NCBI GenBank assembly: GCA_947176895.1 | Contig: CAMWSK010000024.1 | Span: forward strand, 1-38,220 | Source: an uncultured Prevotellaceae bacterium | GTDB taxonomy: Bacteria; Bacteroidota; Bacteroidia; Bacteroidales; Bacteroidaceae | Direction: 5' to 3' | Length of the DNA: 38,220 nucleotides | Shown: piece by piece, positions 16,571 to 24,115 of the stretch | How positions within the stretch are numbered: position 1 is the first letter of the stretch | Layout of the letters: the number at the start of each line of letters is the position of its first letter | Position numbers and translations under genes: made by a program | Notes under the pieces: model-generated | What the model was told of the DNA's origin: nothing | Database searches by the model: none | The model's input: only the letters and a program-made list of their open reading frames with translations

Positions 16571-17892
16571 AAGGGTATACCTTTATAATAATTCAACATG
16601 CGACTTACATATATATAGCCCAGACGGCTTTGCAACAGGGCGGCGCGGCTTTGCAACAGGGTGACGGTGGCCGTCTGCACGTCTACGGGCGAGGCCAGCC
16701 CTTCCTCAAACTTGCGTATGACAAGGCGTGCGGCCAGGCTGTCGGCCTGTACCTTCTCGCGCATCTTGTCCATCTCGCTCAGGCTCACGCGGTGGTCGGC
16801 CGCGGCCTTCTCCACCAGGCGGCACAGCTCGGTTCGGCCGGCATCCAGGTTTTCGCGGGCACGCGCCACATCGTTTCGCCGGCGGCGCAAGTTGCACACA
16901 AGGTTCAGGCGGTTGAAAAGGGGCACCGAAATGCTGGCGAGGACGTACTCGCCGGCATTGTTGCGAAACTGGCTCCGGAACCCCGTGCCGCCGTGGCCGC
17001 CCACCTGACGGTAGTAGGTGGTGGACACGCCCGCACCCAGCGAGACGGACGGGAAGAAGGCGCCACGGGCGGAACGCAGGTCGAGGCGGGCCGTCTGCAG
17101 GTTCAGTTCGGCCATCTTCACCGAGGGGTTGGTCCGCAGGGCCACGGCGCTGACGTCGGCCGCAGAGGCCGTGGGCACGAGGGGGTCCTCGGGCACCACG
17201 CTGTCCAGCCGCAGGGTGTCCTCCACGGGGAAGTTCATCAGCTGCTTCAGGTCAAGCAGGGCCGAGGCCAACAGGTTCTGCTGGCGCGTCACCTCATAAT
17301 CATCGGCGGCATAGGTGGCACGCATCTGGGCCGTGTCGGCATCACTGCGCAGCCCCACTTCGGCCATCACGCGCGACTGGCGCAGCAGTTCCCGGCTCTC
17401 GGCACGCTTTTGGCAGGCCAGGGAAAGTGTGCCCCGGTAATAGAGGGCGTCCAGATACTGGCGGAGCACCCGCTGTGCCACATCATCCTTCTGTGCCCGT
17501 ATGCCCAGCCGGCCCATGAGCACGTTGGCCTTGGCCGTCTGCAGGCTGTTCCATCGCTGCAAGCCGTCGAACACGGGAATGGAGGCCGTCACGCCGTAGC
17601 CGTTATAAAAGGTGCTCACGTTGGTATAGGTGTTGGTCTCGGGGTCGATGGCGCGTCCGAAGTTGTACTGCACGCTGCTGCTTGTGCCCAGCGATGGCAG
17701 GAAAGAGGCCCGGGTGCGGAGCCGTTCCGTGCGGCTGTCCGTCAAGGAGAGCTGGCGCAGGCGCACGTCGTGGTTATGCTCCACGGCATATTGTATGCAC
17801 CGCTCCGCCGTCCATACCTCCTGCGCCTGTGTCCGGCAGGCGGACAGGGCGGCCAGCATCAATAATAACAGTCTTGTTCTTTTCTTTTTCAT
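16558..17892 (-). CDS. TolC-like outer-membrane channel of the ABC exporter
   Basis: An outer-membrane efflux protein of 444 aa from Met at 17892. The frame is open to 17949, but the -7 box at 17934-17927 lies inside that extension and the signal peptide begins MKKKRTRLLLLMLAALSACR, so the later start is preferred. The mature part starts EVWTAERCIQYAVEHNHDVR and shows two OEP repeats (the second near LRTNPSVKMAELNLQTARLD), with the conserved ASFLPSLGTSSSVQYNFGR strand. The signal contains LSAC, which could be a lipobox, but AQA-type processing is equally possible. It is first in a four-gene exporter operon divergent from a two-component pair. Confidence 0.92.
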   Translation of the reverse strand: MKKKRTRLLLLMLAALSACRTQAQEVWTAERCIQYAVEHNHDVRLRQLSLTDSRTERLRTRASFLPSLGTSSSVQYNFGRAIDPETNTYTNVSTFYNGYGVTASIPVFDGLQRWNSLQTAKANVLMGRLGIRAQKDDVAQRVLRQYLDALYYRGTLSLACQKRAESRELLRQSRVMAEVGLRSDADTAQMRATYAADDYEVTRQQNLLASALLDLKQLMNFPVEDTLRLDSVVPEDPLVPTASAADVSAVALRTNPSVKMAELNLQTARLDLRSARGAFFPSVSLGAGVSTTYYRQVGGHGGTGFRSQFRNNAGEYVLASISVPLFNRLNLVCNLRRRRNDVARARENLDAGRTELCRLVEKAAADHRVSLSEMDKMREKVQADSLAARLVIRKFEEGLASPVDVQTATVTLLQSRAALLQSRLGYIYVSRMLNYYKGIPLWTE

Positions 17893-17926
17893 TTCCGGAT
17901 GCCGGGCTTTCTTGATTCCGGCAAGA

Positions 17927-17957
17927 CAAAGGTATGCCTTCCCCCACATCCCCGCAA
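17927..17957 (-). promoter_or_regulatory. Promoter of the ABC exporter operon
   Basis: On the minus strand TTG (17957-17955), a 20-nt spacer and TACCTTTG (17934-17927) fit the Bacteroidetes promoter. The transcript would start near 17920, about 28 nt before the ATG at 17892. No sigma-54 -24/-12 element is seen. Confidence 0.65.
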
Positions 17958-17983
17958 GGCCGAGGGGGCCGGGGCGGGACGAT

Positions 17984-18023
17984 TGTATGAACTTTACACA
18001 TCAATATGTATGAAAATCATACA
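17984..18023. promoter_or_regulatory. TGTATGA repeats: candidate response-regulator operator
   Basis: TGTATGA-AAA-TCATACA (18007-18023) is a perfect 7+7 inverted repeat, and another TGTATGA lies 23 bp upstream at 17984-17990 (followed imperfectly by TTACACA). Both lie between the exporter promoter and the -7 box of the response-regulator gene. That is where a Fis-type dimer controlling both directions would be expected to bind; binding itself is inferred. Confidence 0.5.
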
Positions 18024-18055
18024 CCCGCCCCCTCGCGGGAGTGTAGGAAAAGGCG

Positions 18056-18063
18056 TACCTTTG
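18056..18063 (+). promoter_or_regulatory. -7 box for the two-component operon
   Basis: TACCTTTG fits TAnnTTTG. No -33 TTG is present at 19-21 nt; that region is a GC palindrome (CCCGC at 18024-18028 with GCGGG at 18035-18039). The start codon at 18072 is only 8 nt beyond the box, so the mRNA leader would be very short or absent. Confidence 0.55.
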
Positions 18064-18071
18064 TACTTGAA

Positions 18072-18599
18072 ATGGAAAAATACGGTACGCTTTTGGCGGT
18101 GGACGACAATCCTGCCATCCTTACGGCAGTCAAAATCTGCCTGGGCAATGTGTTCAACAAAGTGGTCACACTGTCCGATCCGGAACGGATACTGCCCACC
18201 CTGGCACAAGAGGGCGAGGTGGACGCCGTGCTGCTGGACATGAACTTCACCCTGGGCTTGAACTCGGGGCAGGACGGGTTGCTGTGGCTGCGTGCCATCC
18301 TGAAGCGGCATCCCGGGCTGCCCGTAGTGCTGATAACGGCGTATGCGGACATACAGCTGGCCGTGAAGGGGCTGAAAGCCGGGGCGGCGGACTTCCTGAC
18401 CAAACCTTGGGACAACGACGACCTCATCCGTGTGTTGAAGGATGCCATAGACAAGGCCCGGCATGTGGATTCACTGGAGGACGTAACCTCGCATCACGTA
18501 CAGAGAGTGGTGGAACAATGTCACGGCAACATGAGCGAGGCCGCCCGTCTGCTGGGCATCACGAGGCAGACACTCTACGCAAGACTACGCAAGCCATGA
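18072..18599 (+). CDS. Response regulator, receiver plus Fis-type HTH (no AAA+ domain)
   Basis: A regulator of 175 aa from Met at 18072. The upstream in-frame ATG at 18006 lies before the -7 box and is rejected. The receiver domain (1-122) has the acidic pair Asp11-Asp12, phospho-acceptor Asp56 in VLLDMNF, Thr89 and Lys111 (LTKPW). A Fis/HTH_8 domain follows directly (about 138-173): VVEQCHGNMSEAARLLGITR then QTLYARL. The receiver resembles those of NtrC-type regulators, but the sigma-54-activating AAA+ domain is absent, leaving an ActR/RegA-like layout. Its TGA overlaps the kinase ATG (ATGA). Control of the divergent ABC exporter and of itself is likely from position. Confidence 0.92.
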   Translation: MEKYGTLLAVDDNPAILTAVKICLGNVFNKVVTLSDPERILPTLAQEGEVDAVLLDMNFTLGLNSGQDGLLWLRAILKRHPGLPVVLITAYADIQLAVKGLKAGAADFLTKPWDNDDLIRVLKDAIDKARHVDSLEDVTSHHVQRVVEQCHGNMSEAARLLGITRQTLYARLRKP

Positions 18600-19477
18600 C
18601 CACCCTCACATTCACTCTCAACCACCACGTTGCAATCCTCATCGCTTTGGCCCTTCTGGCAACGGCCATCCTGTGTATCGTATGGATTGTCCACCACCAA
18701 CGGGTATTGAAGATGCGGGCCCACCTGATGCGCGAGGCCATGCGCAACCACGACTTCACCTTCCGCCTGCCCACAAAGGGGTTGTTGCCCGGTGAGCGTG
18801 CTCTGCAGAAGGCACTCAACGACCTGGGCACGGACATCAGCCGTCTGGTGGCCGAGAACGAACAGGAGTCATGGCAGAAACTCGTGCGTGTGCTCACCCA
18901 TGAGATCATGAATGCCACCGCCCCCATCTGCAGCATCAGCCGGGCCTATCTGGACAATCCCTCCATCAAGGATTCTCCTTTCGAGGAAGGTATCCGGGCT
19001 ATTCACAGCGCCACATCCACACTTACAACCTTCACCGGCAACTTTCGCAAACTCACCCAACTGCAGAAACCCGTGCTGCAACGCATATCTGTGTCTGCCC
19101 TTGCCGGAAAGACACGTACCCTGTTCCCCTTCCTGAAGTGGCAAATCGATATTCCCGAAGACGCCACCATGCCGGCCGACGAGGGAATGTTGCTGCAGGT
19201 GATGACCAATCTGGTCAAGAATGCTCAGGAGGCCGGAGCCTCCGCCATCGGTCTGCACTGGAGCGACAACTCGCTGTTGGTAAGCAACAACGGAACTCCC
19301 ATCCCCGCCCCTGTGCTCAAAAACATCTTCATACCCTTCTTCACCACCAAGCCCGGAGGCTCAGGAATAGGTCTGGCCCTCTCCCGTCAGCTCATGATCA
19401 GCCAAGGGGGCAACCTTTGGATTCCCGAAAAGCCCATGCCCGGTTGGCATGTGACCTTCGCCCTGAAGGGGCAGTAA
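18596..19477 (+). CDS. Sensor histidine kinase
   Basis: A kinase of 293 aa starting at the ATGA overlap with the response regulator. A single membrane helix (about 13-36) is followed by a short linker, an H-box with His102 (VRVLTHEIMNATAPI), and an HATPase domain: N-box QVMTNLVKNAQEAG, then NNGTPIP, F-box FIPFFTTKPGG and G-box GSGIGLALSRQL. There is no sizeable periplasmic sensor domain, so the signal may be sensed in the membrane or through a partner such as the exporter. The H-box resembles NtrB/AtoS-like kinases that pair with NtrC-type regulators. The open frame upstream of 18596 runs through the regulator gene and is not coding. Confidence 0.93.
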   Translation: MTTLTFTLNHHVAILIALALLATAILCIVWIVHHQRVLKMRAHLMREAMRNHDFTFRLPTKGLLPGERALQKALNDLGTDISRLVAENEQESWQKLVRVLTHEIMNATAPICSISRAYLDNPSIKDSPFEEGIRAIHSATSTLTTFTGNFRKLTQLQKPVLQRISVSALAGKTRTLFPFLKWQIDIPEDATMPADEGMLLQVMTNLVKNAQEAGASAIGLHWSDNSLLVSNNGTPIPAPVLKNIFIPFFTTKPGGSGIGLALSRQLMISQGGNLWIPEKPMPGWHVTFALKGQ

Positions 19478-19536
19478 AAAAGTATCCTGACGTTTCCTTC
19501 ATGAAATAAGAAAGACGACAGTAACCTATTTTTCTG

Positions 19537-20115
19537 TCACAGAGCGGCAATGAGATTACATGAATCATCATTTTCTTTCAAATAATCCCTTACATCCATC
19601 AAAGCGCATCCCAACAGATTCTCGCCCTGCCATTGTCCCACGCCACCCTTTTGTGCATGTTCCTTGTCTAGTCCAATCCCCCAAACCGTGTCATAAGGAC
19701 TTGCCTCGGCCAGGATGGCATTTTCCGTGGAAAGCAGGAACTTTTTCAAAACGAGATTCTGGGAGAACTTTGCCTTGTTACCTTCTACGACAATATCGTA
19801 TTTTTCGGCATCCCATGTTTCAGCTACAAAGCCACGAATCCTTCTACCCAGTTTCTTGTAGTCAAAAGGCATGTCGGCAAACATGATTTCTTTGAGTATC
19901 TCATCGTCCCCAAACAGCCGTGCCTTGCTTGCCATCATATACTGCTCTGTCGTGTGGTATTGCACTCCATCCACTTCAAACCGACAGTCATACCACTGGC
20001 TCAGACATGCAGCAGTGACTTTCTTCGGATTCCGGATGTGTCCCCAAAAATAGATTACCGGCACATCGTGATTACTGCCAACAATTTCTTTGATTGTCTC
20101 AACTGTATATTTCAT
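19537..20115 (-). CDS. NADAR-domain protein (YbiA/DUF1768 type)
   Basis: A protein of 192 aa from Met at 20115. The frame is open to 20169, but AAGGAGA (20127-20121) lies just before the inner ATG, one of the few clear Shine-Dalgarno sequences in the window. Family marks are IYFWGHIRN, CLSQWYDCRFEVDG, HTTEQYMMASKARLFGD, RGFVAETWD, GNKAKFSQNL, EASPYDTVWGIGLD and WQGENLLGCALMDVR. NADAR proteins cleave N-glycosidic bonds: YbiA acts on riboflavin-pathway intermediates, and some NADARs remove ADP-ribose from guanine in nucleic acids. The preceding gene encodes a Nudix protein, 100 bp away on the same strand. Which substrate applies here cannot be told. Confidence 0.88.
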   Translation of the reverse strand: MKYTVETIKEIVGSNHDVPVIYFWGHIRNPKKVTAACLSQWYDCRFEVDGVQYHTTEQYMMASKARLFGDDEILKEIMFADMPFDYKKLGRRIRGFVAETWDAEKYDIVVEGNKAKFSQNLVLKKFLLSTENAILAEASPYDTVWGIGLDKEHAQKGGVGQWQGENLLGCALMDVRDYLKENDDSCNLIAAL

Positions 20116-20215
20116 CTTGTTCTCCTTATCTCTAATTCTATATCGGCTCTGCAAAGAGAGATAATCCATTCGGGGTATATTCCCTATCGTACATCGCTTT
20201 TATATTTTAATCCGT

Positions 20216-20929
20216 TTAAAATTCCAATCTGAATCCCTTTTGCTTCAGTTCCTCATACTTCGCCTTGTTGAAGCGAAAAAGGAATGCTTCTTTTTTCCGT
20301 GTGGGATTGACAGTCTCGTCCATCTGTTCAAGCATCTCCAGCCGTTTCATCTTGTTATAGAAATTACGTCTATCGAAGCGGACATCCAATATCGCCTCAT
20401 AGAGGTTTTGCAATTCCTTGATGGTGAACACCTCTGGCAACAACTCGAAACCCACAGGTTCAAAGTGTATCTGCTGGCGTAAAGCCTGCTCTGCCCTGCG
20501 GAGTATCTGATCGTGGTCGAAAGCCAACTGTGGCACTTCATTCAGTGCAAACCATTTTGCATCAGCGGCATCATCGCCACTATTTACCTCCTGTATTCTC
20601 ACCAAGGCATAGTAGGCTATGGTGATGACACGCTCGCGAGGGTCACGCTGAGGGGAGGTGAAGGTGTGGAACTGTCGAATATATGCATCCTCCAGGCCTG
20701 TCTCTTCCTGTAACTCGCGCAACGCCCCCTCTTCGGCGCTCTCGTCCATCTTCATAAAACCACCGGGAAATGCCCATCGCCCTTTGTATGGTTCAATACC
20801 CCGTTGCACCAAAAGGACTCTTAATTTTGTACCATCAAATCCGAAGATGACACAGTCGGTCGTTACACTTGGATGAGGGTACTTATAGCAATATCTCAAT
20901 CCCTCCTCTGTCTTGTTATTATTTTCCAT
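20216..20929 (-). CDS. Nudix hydrolase-like protein with C-terminal winged helix (NrtR/AraR type)
   Basis: A protein of 237 aa. The Nudix domain (about 20-155) contains a complete Nudix box, G57-x5-E63-x7-R71-E72-L-x-E75-E76-x-G78, so hydrolase activity is possible. The C-terminal part (about 165-237) is a winged-helix domain: LLPEVFTIKELQNLYEAILD, RNFYNKMKRLEMLEQMD, then a basic FRFNKAKYEELKQKGF tail. This layout belongs to NrtR-like regulators, which control NAD metabolism, and to relatives such as the Bacteroides arabinose regulator AraR. It precedes the NADAR gene and is preceded by a good promoter overlapping palindromes, which suggests self-regulation. An ADP-ribose or NAD-related ligand is an inference. 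Confidence 0.9.
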   Translation of the reverse strand: MENNNKTEEGLRYCYKYPHPSVTTDCVIFGFDGTKLRVLLVQRGIEPYKGRWAFPGGFMKMDESAEEGALRELQEETGLEDAYIRQFHTFTSPQRDPRERVITIAYYALVRIQEVNSGDDAADAKWFALNEVPQLAFDHDQILRRAEQALRQQIHFEPVGFELLPEVFTIKELQNLYEAILDVRFDRRNFYNKMKRLEMLEQMDETVNPTRKKEAFLFRFNKAKYEELKQKGFRLEF

Positions 20930-20939
20930 GACCCCTATC

Positions 20940-20954
20940 GTGTTAAAATTACAC
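20940..20954. promoter_or_regulatory. Operator-like imperfect palindrome at the Nudix-gene transcript start
   Basis: GTGT-TAAAATT-ACAC lies just downstream of the -7 box, over the expected start of transcription of the Nudix/winged-helix gene. A second imperfect inverted repeat, TTGTGTAA-GAA-TTACGCAA (20992-21010, 7 of 8 pairs), lies just upstream of the -33 box. Both positions suit an autoregulatory site. Confidence 0.35.
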
Positions 20955-20956
20955 TA

Positions 20957-20987
20957 CAAAGATAGCGTATACAATCTGAACAACAAA
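20957..20987 (-). promoter_or_regulatory. Promoter of the Nudix-NADAR genes
   Basis: On the minus strand TTTG (20987-20984), a 19-nt spacer and TATCTTTG (20964-20957) match the Bacteroidetes consensus very well. The -7 box ends 27 bp before the ATG at 20929. Confidence 0.8.
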
Positions 20988-21487
20988 ACAATTGTGTAAG
21001 AATTACGCAAAAAAACGCTTTCCTATCAAAAAATTATTGTTTTTCAATAGCCTTGTCTTTGATTTACATACCGATGACCATTTCCTGAATGAACGATGCT
21101 TTGCCTCACCAATATTCATTTATAGGTGTCCGGTAAAACTTTCAAGCCCTATTTGGCTTTTAATTTTCCTCGAACAACCGATATATTGAATGTATAGGGC
21201 TTATTGGGAGATAAGAATCCATTAGAAAAGCCTGAATTGGGTAAATATTGCATCCGTCAATGAATACCCACGAATGGAAACATTATTATCAGAAAGCCGA
21301 TTCAATCGATGAAATAGCGGGCTTGTCAATGAATAAAATGACTCAGTAGAAATCTCGTGTGAATAAATTTCTACTGAACCGAATATGATTGCTATATCCC
21401 GCAGGAAACTACTTATATTTCTTATAAACAACCTACAGTGTAGCCATACATGCAAGAAACCGCAAAATTGTACAGAACCAAAAGAAC
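20988..21487. other. AT-rich non-coding stretch with several inverted repeats
   Basis: About 500 bp with no credible gene on either strand: the short open frames have no family features. Visible structures are AAGCCCTAT (21144-21152) with ATAGGGCTT (21194-21202), and an 11-bp perfect stem TCAGTAGAAAT (21343-21353) with its complement at 21367-21377 around a 13-nt loop. The phrase GTCAATGAATA occurs at both 21256 and 21326. It may be a degraded insertion or an unrecognised structured RNA. Confidence 0.5.
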
Positions 21488-21525
21488 AGAGGCTGTACCG
21501 TAAAATGAATTACGATACAGCCTCT
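21488..21525 (-). terminator. Terminator of the ribosomal protein cluster
   Basis: AGAGGCTGTA-C-CGTAA (21488-21503) pairs with TTACG-A-TACAGCCTCT (21510-21525) around a 6-nt loop, with one mismatch in a 16-bp stem. It lies 55 nt after the rplQ stop codon, and the minus strand continues with GTTCTTTTGG. It is the only strong stop signal found after rplQ. Confidence 0.75.
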
Positions 21526-21579
21526 CTGTATGACTGCATTGCTCTAAGTGAGCAACACACGAAATATGGGGAATTTATA

Positions 21580-22059
21580 TTATTCCGCAACAGCCTCGGC
21601 TGAAGCCTCAGTGGTCTCTACGACCTCGGCTACAGGAGCATCTGCGCTCTTCTTGGAGCGACGGGTACGCTTAGCCTTCTTCTGAGTCTTAGCCATGTTC
21701 TCATCAAAGTCCACCAACTCGATAAAGCACATGGGCGCATTATCATTGGCACGGAAACCCGTCTTAATGATACGGGTGTAGCCACCGGGACGGTCAGCCA
21801 CCTTCTCCGAGATAACCTGGAACAACTCTGTTACGGCAAACTTGTTCTGCAAATAGCTGAAGACAACACGACGGCTGTTGGTTGTATCCTCCTTGCTCTT
21901 TGTAATCAAGGGCTCCACATACTTCTTCAACGCCTTTGCCTTAGCCAAGGTCGTAGTGATTCTTTTGTGCATGATCAAAGAAGTAGCCATGTTACTGAGC
22001 ATAGCGCTTCTGTGAGATGCAGTACGACCCAAATGGTTGAATTTCTTATTGTGTCTCAT
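21580..22059 (-). CDS. rplQ: 50S ribosomal protein L17
   Basis: A protein of 159 aa. The L17 core (about 1-120) is clear: [40 protein letters not shown] and the [20 protein letters not shown] motif. The C-terminal 40 residues extend beyond the usual end as a basic stretch ([19 protein letters not shown]) followed by an Ala/Glu/Val-rich acidic tail. It sits at the exit side of the large subunit. Last gene of the cluster, 9 bp after rpoA. Confidence 0.97.
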   Translation of the reverse strand: MRHNKKFNHLGRTASHRSAMLSNMATSLIMHKRITTTLAKAKALKKYVEPLITKSKEDTTNSRRVVFSYLQNKFAVTELFQVISEKVADRPGGYTRIIKTGFRANDNAPMCFIELVDFDENMAKTQKKAKRTRRSKKSADAPVAEVVETTEASAEAVAE

Positions 22060-22068
22060 TGTTTAAAA

Positions 22069-23061
22069 TTATTCTTTATCTAATTTGTACTTAGAAATGT
22101 CAGTTCCAAACGACAGATTCAGACTCTCGAGCAAATCATCAAGCTCCGTGAGCGATTTCTTACCAAAGTTGCGGAACTTCAACAGGTCAGTCTTGTTGAA
22201 CTGAACCAATTCACCGAGTGTCTCCACATCGGCAGCCTTCAGACAATTCAGAGCACGAACACTCAAATCCATGTCCACCAGCTTGGTCTTCAACAATTGA
22301 CGCATGTGCAACACTTCCTCATCAAACTCCTCCATACTGTCATCACTCTGGTTCTGCAGAGCAATATTCTCGTCTGAGAACAGGATAAAGTGCTGAATAA
22401 GAATCTTTGCAGCATCCTTCAACGCATCCTTTGGGTGAATGGAACCATCAGTAGTTACCTCGATAACCAGCTTCTCGTAGTCGGTCTTCTGCTCAACTCG
22501 ATAGTTCTCTACTGAATATTTTACGTTTCTGATAGGTGTGTAGATTGAATCGATAGGCAACACATTCACATCCGTACAGAACTCACGATTCTCATCAGCA
22601 GGGACATAGCCACGCCCTTTGTTGATGGTAAGCGTTATCTGGAAAGATGCGTTTGCATCCTGATGACAAATCACCAGTTCGGGATTCAACACTTCAAATC
22701 CGGTCAGATACTTGTTGAGGTCTCCGGCCTTGAACTCAGTGCAGTTCTCAACCGTGAGACTTACTTTCTCACCCTCGAATTCTTCTGACATACGCTTGAA
22801 GCGAACTTGCTTCAAATTCAGTATGATGTTGGTTACATCCTCTTTTACTCCGGGAATGGTAGCAAACTCATGTTCAACGCCACTGATGGCAACCGTGTTG
22901 ATTGCATAACCATCCAGCGAGGAGAGAAGAATACGGCGCAAAGCATTACCTACAGTAGTACCAAAGCCACCTTCCAGAGGACGGAACTCAAACTTGCCAT
23001 AGAAGTTATCCGCCTCCAACATTATAACCTTTTCAGGTCTTTGAAATGCTAATATCGCCAT
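22069..23061 (-). CDS. rpoA: RNA polymerase alpha subunit
   Basis: A protein of 330 aa, normal for the subunit that nucleates RNA polymerase assembly and contacts activators and UP elements. The N-terminal dimerisation domain has [20 protein letters not shown] and [16 protein letters not shown] (about 22-60). The C-terminal domain (about 250-320) has the paired helix-hairpin-helix stretch [20 protein letters not shown] and [20 protein letters not shown]. It lies in the alpha operon between rpsD and rplQ. Confidence 0.98.
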   Translation of the reverse strand: MAILAFQRPEKVIMLEADNFYGKFEFRPLEGGFGTTVGNALRRILLSSLDGYAINTVAISGVEHEFATIPGVKEDVTNIILNLKQVRFKRMSEEFEGEKVSLTVENCTEFKAGDLNKYLTGFEVLNPELVICHQDANASFQITLTINKGRGYVPADENREFCTDVNVLPIDSIYTPIRNVKYSVENYRVEQKTDYEKLVIEVTTDGSIHPKDALKDAAKILIQHFILFSDENIALQNQSDDSMEEFDEEVLHMRQLLKTKLVDMDLSVRALNCLKAADVETLGELVQFNKTDLLKFRNFGKKSLTELDDLLESLNLSFGTDISKYKLDKE

Positions 23062-23072
23062 ATTAAATTCTA

Positions 23073-23678
23073 TTATTTAGAGTACAACTCAACAATCAAC
23101 TGCTCCTTGATAGTCTCAGGAATGTCAGCACGCTCGGGCTTGTGCAGGAACTTACCGCTCTTGCTGTTCTCGTCCCACTCGATCCAAGGATACTTACTGT
23201 GGTTAAAACCAGCCAAAGCATCGGTGATAACCTCAAGGCTCTTGGAACGCTCGCGTACACCAACAATCTGACCGGGAGTAACGTTATAAGAGGCAATGCC
23301 CACAACCTTACCGTCAACAGTGATATGCTTGTGGTTTACCAACTGACGGGCAGCACGACGAGTGGGAGCAATACCCAAACGGAACACGACATTGTCCAAA
23401 CGGCTCTCCAGATTCTGCAAAAGAATCTCACCGGTAATACCGCTGGTGCTGGCAGCCTTCTTGAACATGTTGCTAAACTGCTTCTCAAGCACGCCATAAG
23501 TGTACTTGGCCTTCTGCTTTTCAGCCAACATCACACCGTACTCAGAAGTCTTGCGACGACGGTTGTTTCCATGCTGGCCGGGAGGGAAGTTACGACGAGC
23601 GCGAACTTTCTCAGAGCCTAAAATAGTCTCGCCAAAACGACGATCAATTCTCGATTTTGGTCCAGTATATCTAGCCAT
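23073..23678 (-). CDS. rpsD: 30S ribosomal protein S4
   Basis: A protein of 201 aa. It has the N-terminal S4 domain ([23 protein letters not shown]) without a zinc-binding cysteine cluster, and the S4 RNA-binding domain [20 protein letters not shown] followed by [13 protein letters not shown]4 is a primary 16S rRNA-binding assembly protein and in other bacteria represses its own operon. It lies between rpsK and rpoA, as usual. Confidence 0.98.
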   Translation of the reverse strand: MARYTGPKSRIDRRFGETILGSEKVRARRNFPPGQHGNNRRRKTSEYGVMLAEKQKAKYTYGVLEKQFSNMFKKAASTSGITGEILLQNLESRLDNVVFRLGIAPTRRAARQLVNHKHITVDGKVVGIASYNVTPGQIVGVRERSKSLEVITDALAGFNHSKYPWIEWDENSKSGKFLHKPERADIPETIKEQLIVELYSK

Positions 23679-23716
23679 TTCTTAATTACCTTTTCTTTAT
23701 TAACGTGACTTGTTTA

Positions 23717-24106
23717 TTAGCATCTTCTTCTCTTAGGAGGACGGCATCCGTTGTGAGGCAGGGGAGTAACGTCAATAATCTCTACAACCTCGATACCGGC
23801 ACCATGCACAGTGCGGATTGCAGACTCACGACCGTTACCGGGCCCTTTCACGTAAGCCTTCACCTTGCGCAGACCTAAGTCATAGGCAACTTTTGCGCAA
23901 TCCTGAGCAGCCATCTGGGCAGCATAAGGAGTGTTCTTCTTTGAACCACGGAAACCCATCTTACCAGCAGATGACCAGGAGATAACCTGACCTTCGCTAT
24001 TAGCCAAAGACACAATAATGTTATTAAAAGAGCTGTGTACGTGAAGCTGACCCATAGCATCAACCTTCACGACTCTCTTCTTCGCAGCGACTGTTTTCTT
24101 TGCCAT
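23717..24106 (-). CDS. rpsK: 30S ribosomal protein S11
   Basis: A protein of 129 aa. A basic N-terminal start ([20 protein letters not shown]) is followed by the S11 core: [40 protein letters not shown] and [19 protein letters not shown], ending [13 protein letters not shown]11 forms part of the platform and the mRNA exit region of the small subunit. It starts 9 nt after the rpsM stop codon. Confidence 0.98.
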   Translation of the reverse strand: MAKKTVAAKKRVVKVDAMGQLHVHSSFNNIIVSLANSEGQVISWSSAGKMGFRGSKKNTPYAAQMAAQDCAKVAYDLGLRKVKAYVKGPGNGRESAIRTVHGAGIEVVEIIDVTPLPHNGCRPPKRRRC

Positions 24107-24115
24107 ATCTAATTA

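Noticed and set aside
13589..16588. A 999-codon open frame on the plus strand opposite the permease, ATPase and HlyD-like genes
   Set aside because: It runs antisense across three genes with clear family motifs and shows no domain features of its own. High GC at third codon positions removes stops from one antisense frame, which explains its length.
16630..17865. A 411-codon open frame opposite the TolC-like gene
   Set aside because: Same cause: GC-rich antisense shadow of a real gene, composition dominated by Gly, His, Ala and Val, no recognisable motif.
18006..18071. Upstream start for the response regulator
   Set aside because: It lies before the -7 box and contains the operator-like palindrome; the receiver domain starts right after Met at 18072.
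18284..18595. N-terminal extension of the histidine kinase frame
   Set aside because: It lies wholly inside the response-regulator gene in another frame and has no domain character. The ATGA overlap start at 18596 directly before the membrane helix is better.
19517..19538. Short GACAG/CTGTC hairpin between the kinase and NADAR genes
   Set aside because: Only 5 bp with a 12-nt loop; too weak to call a terminator.
20992..21189. 65-codon open frame in the non-coding stretch
   Set aside because: No family features, AT-rich, no promoter or ribosome binding signal; the region is better described by its inverted repeats.
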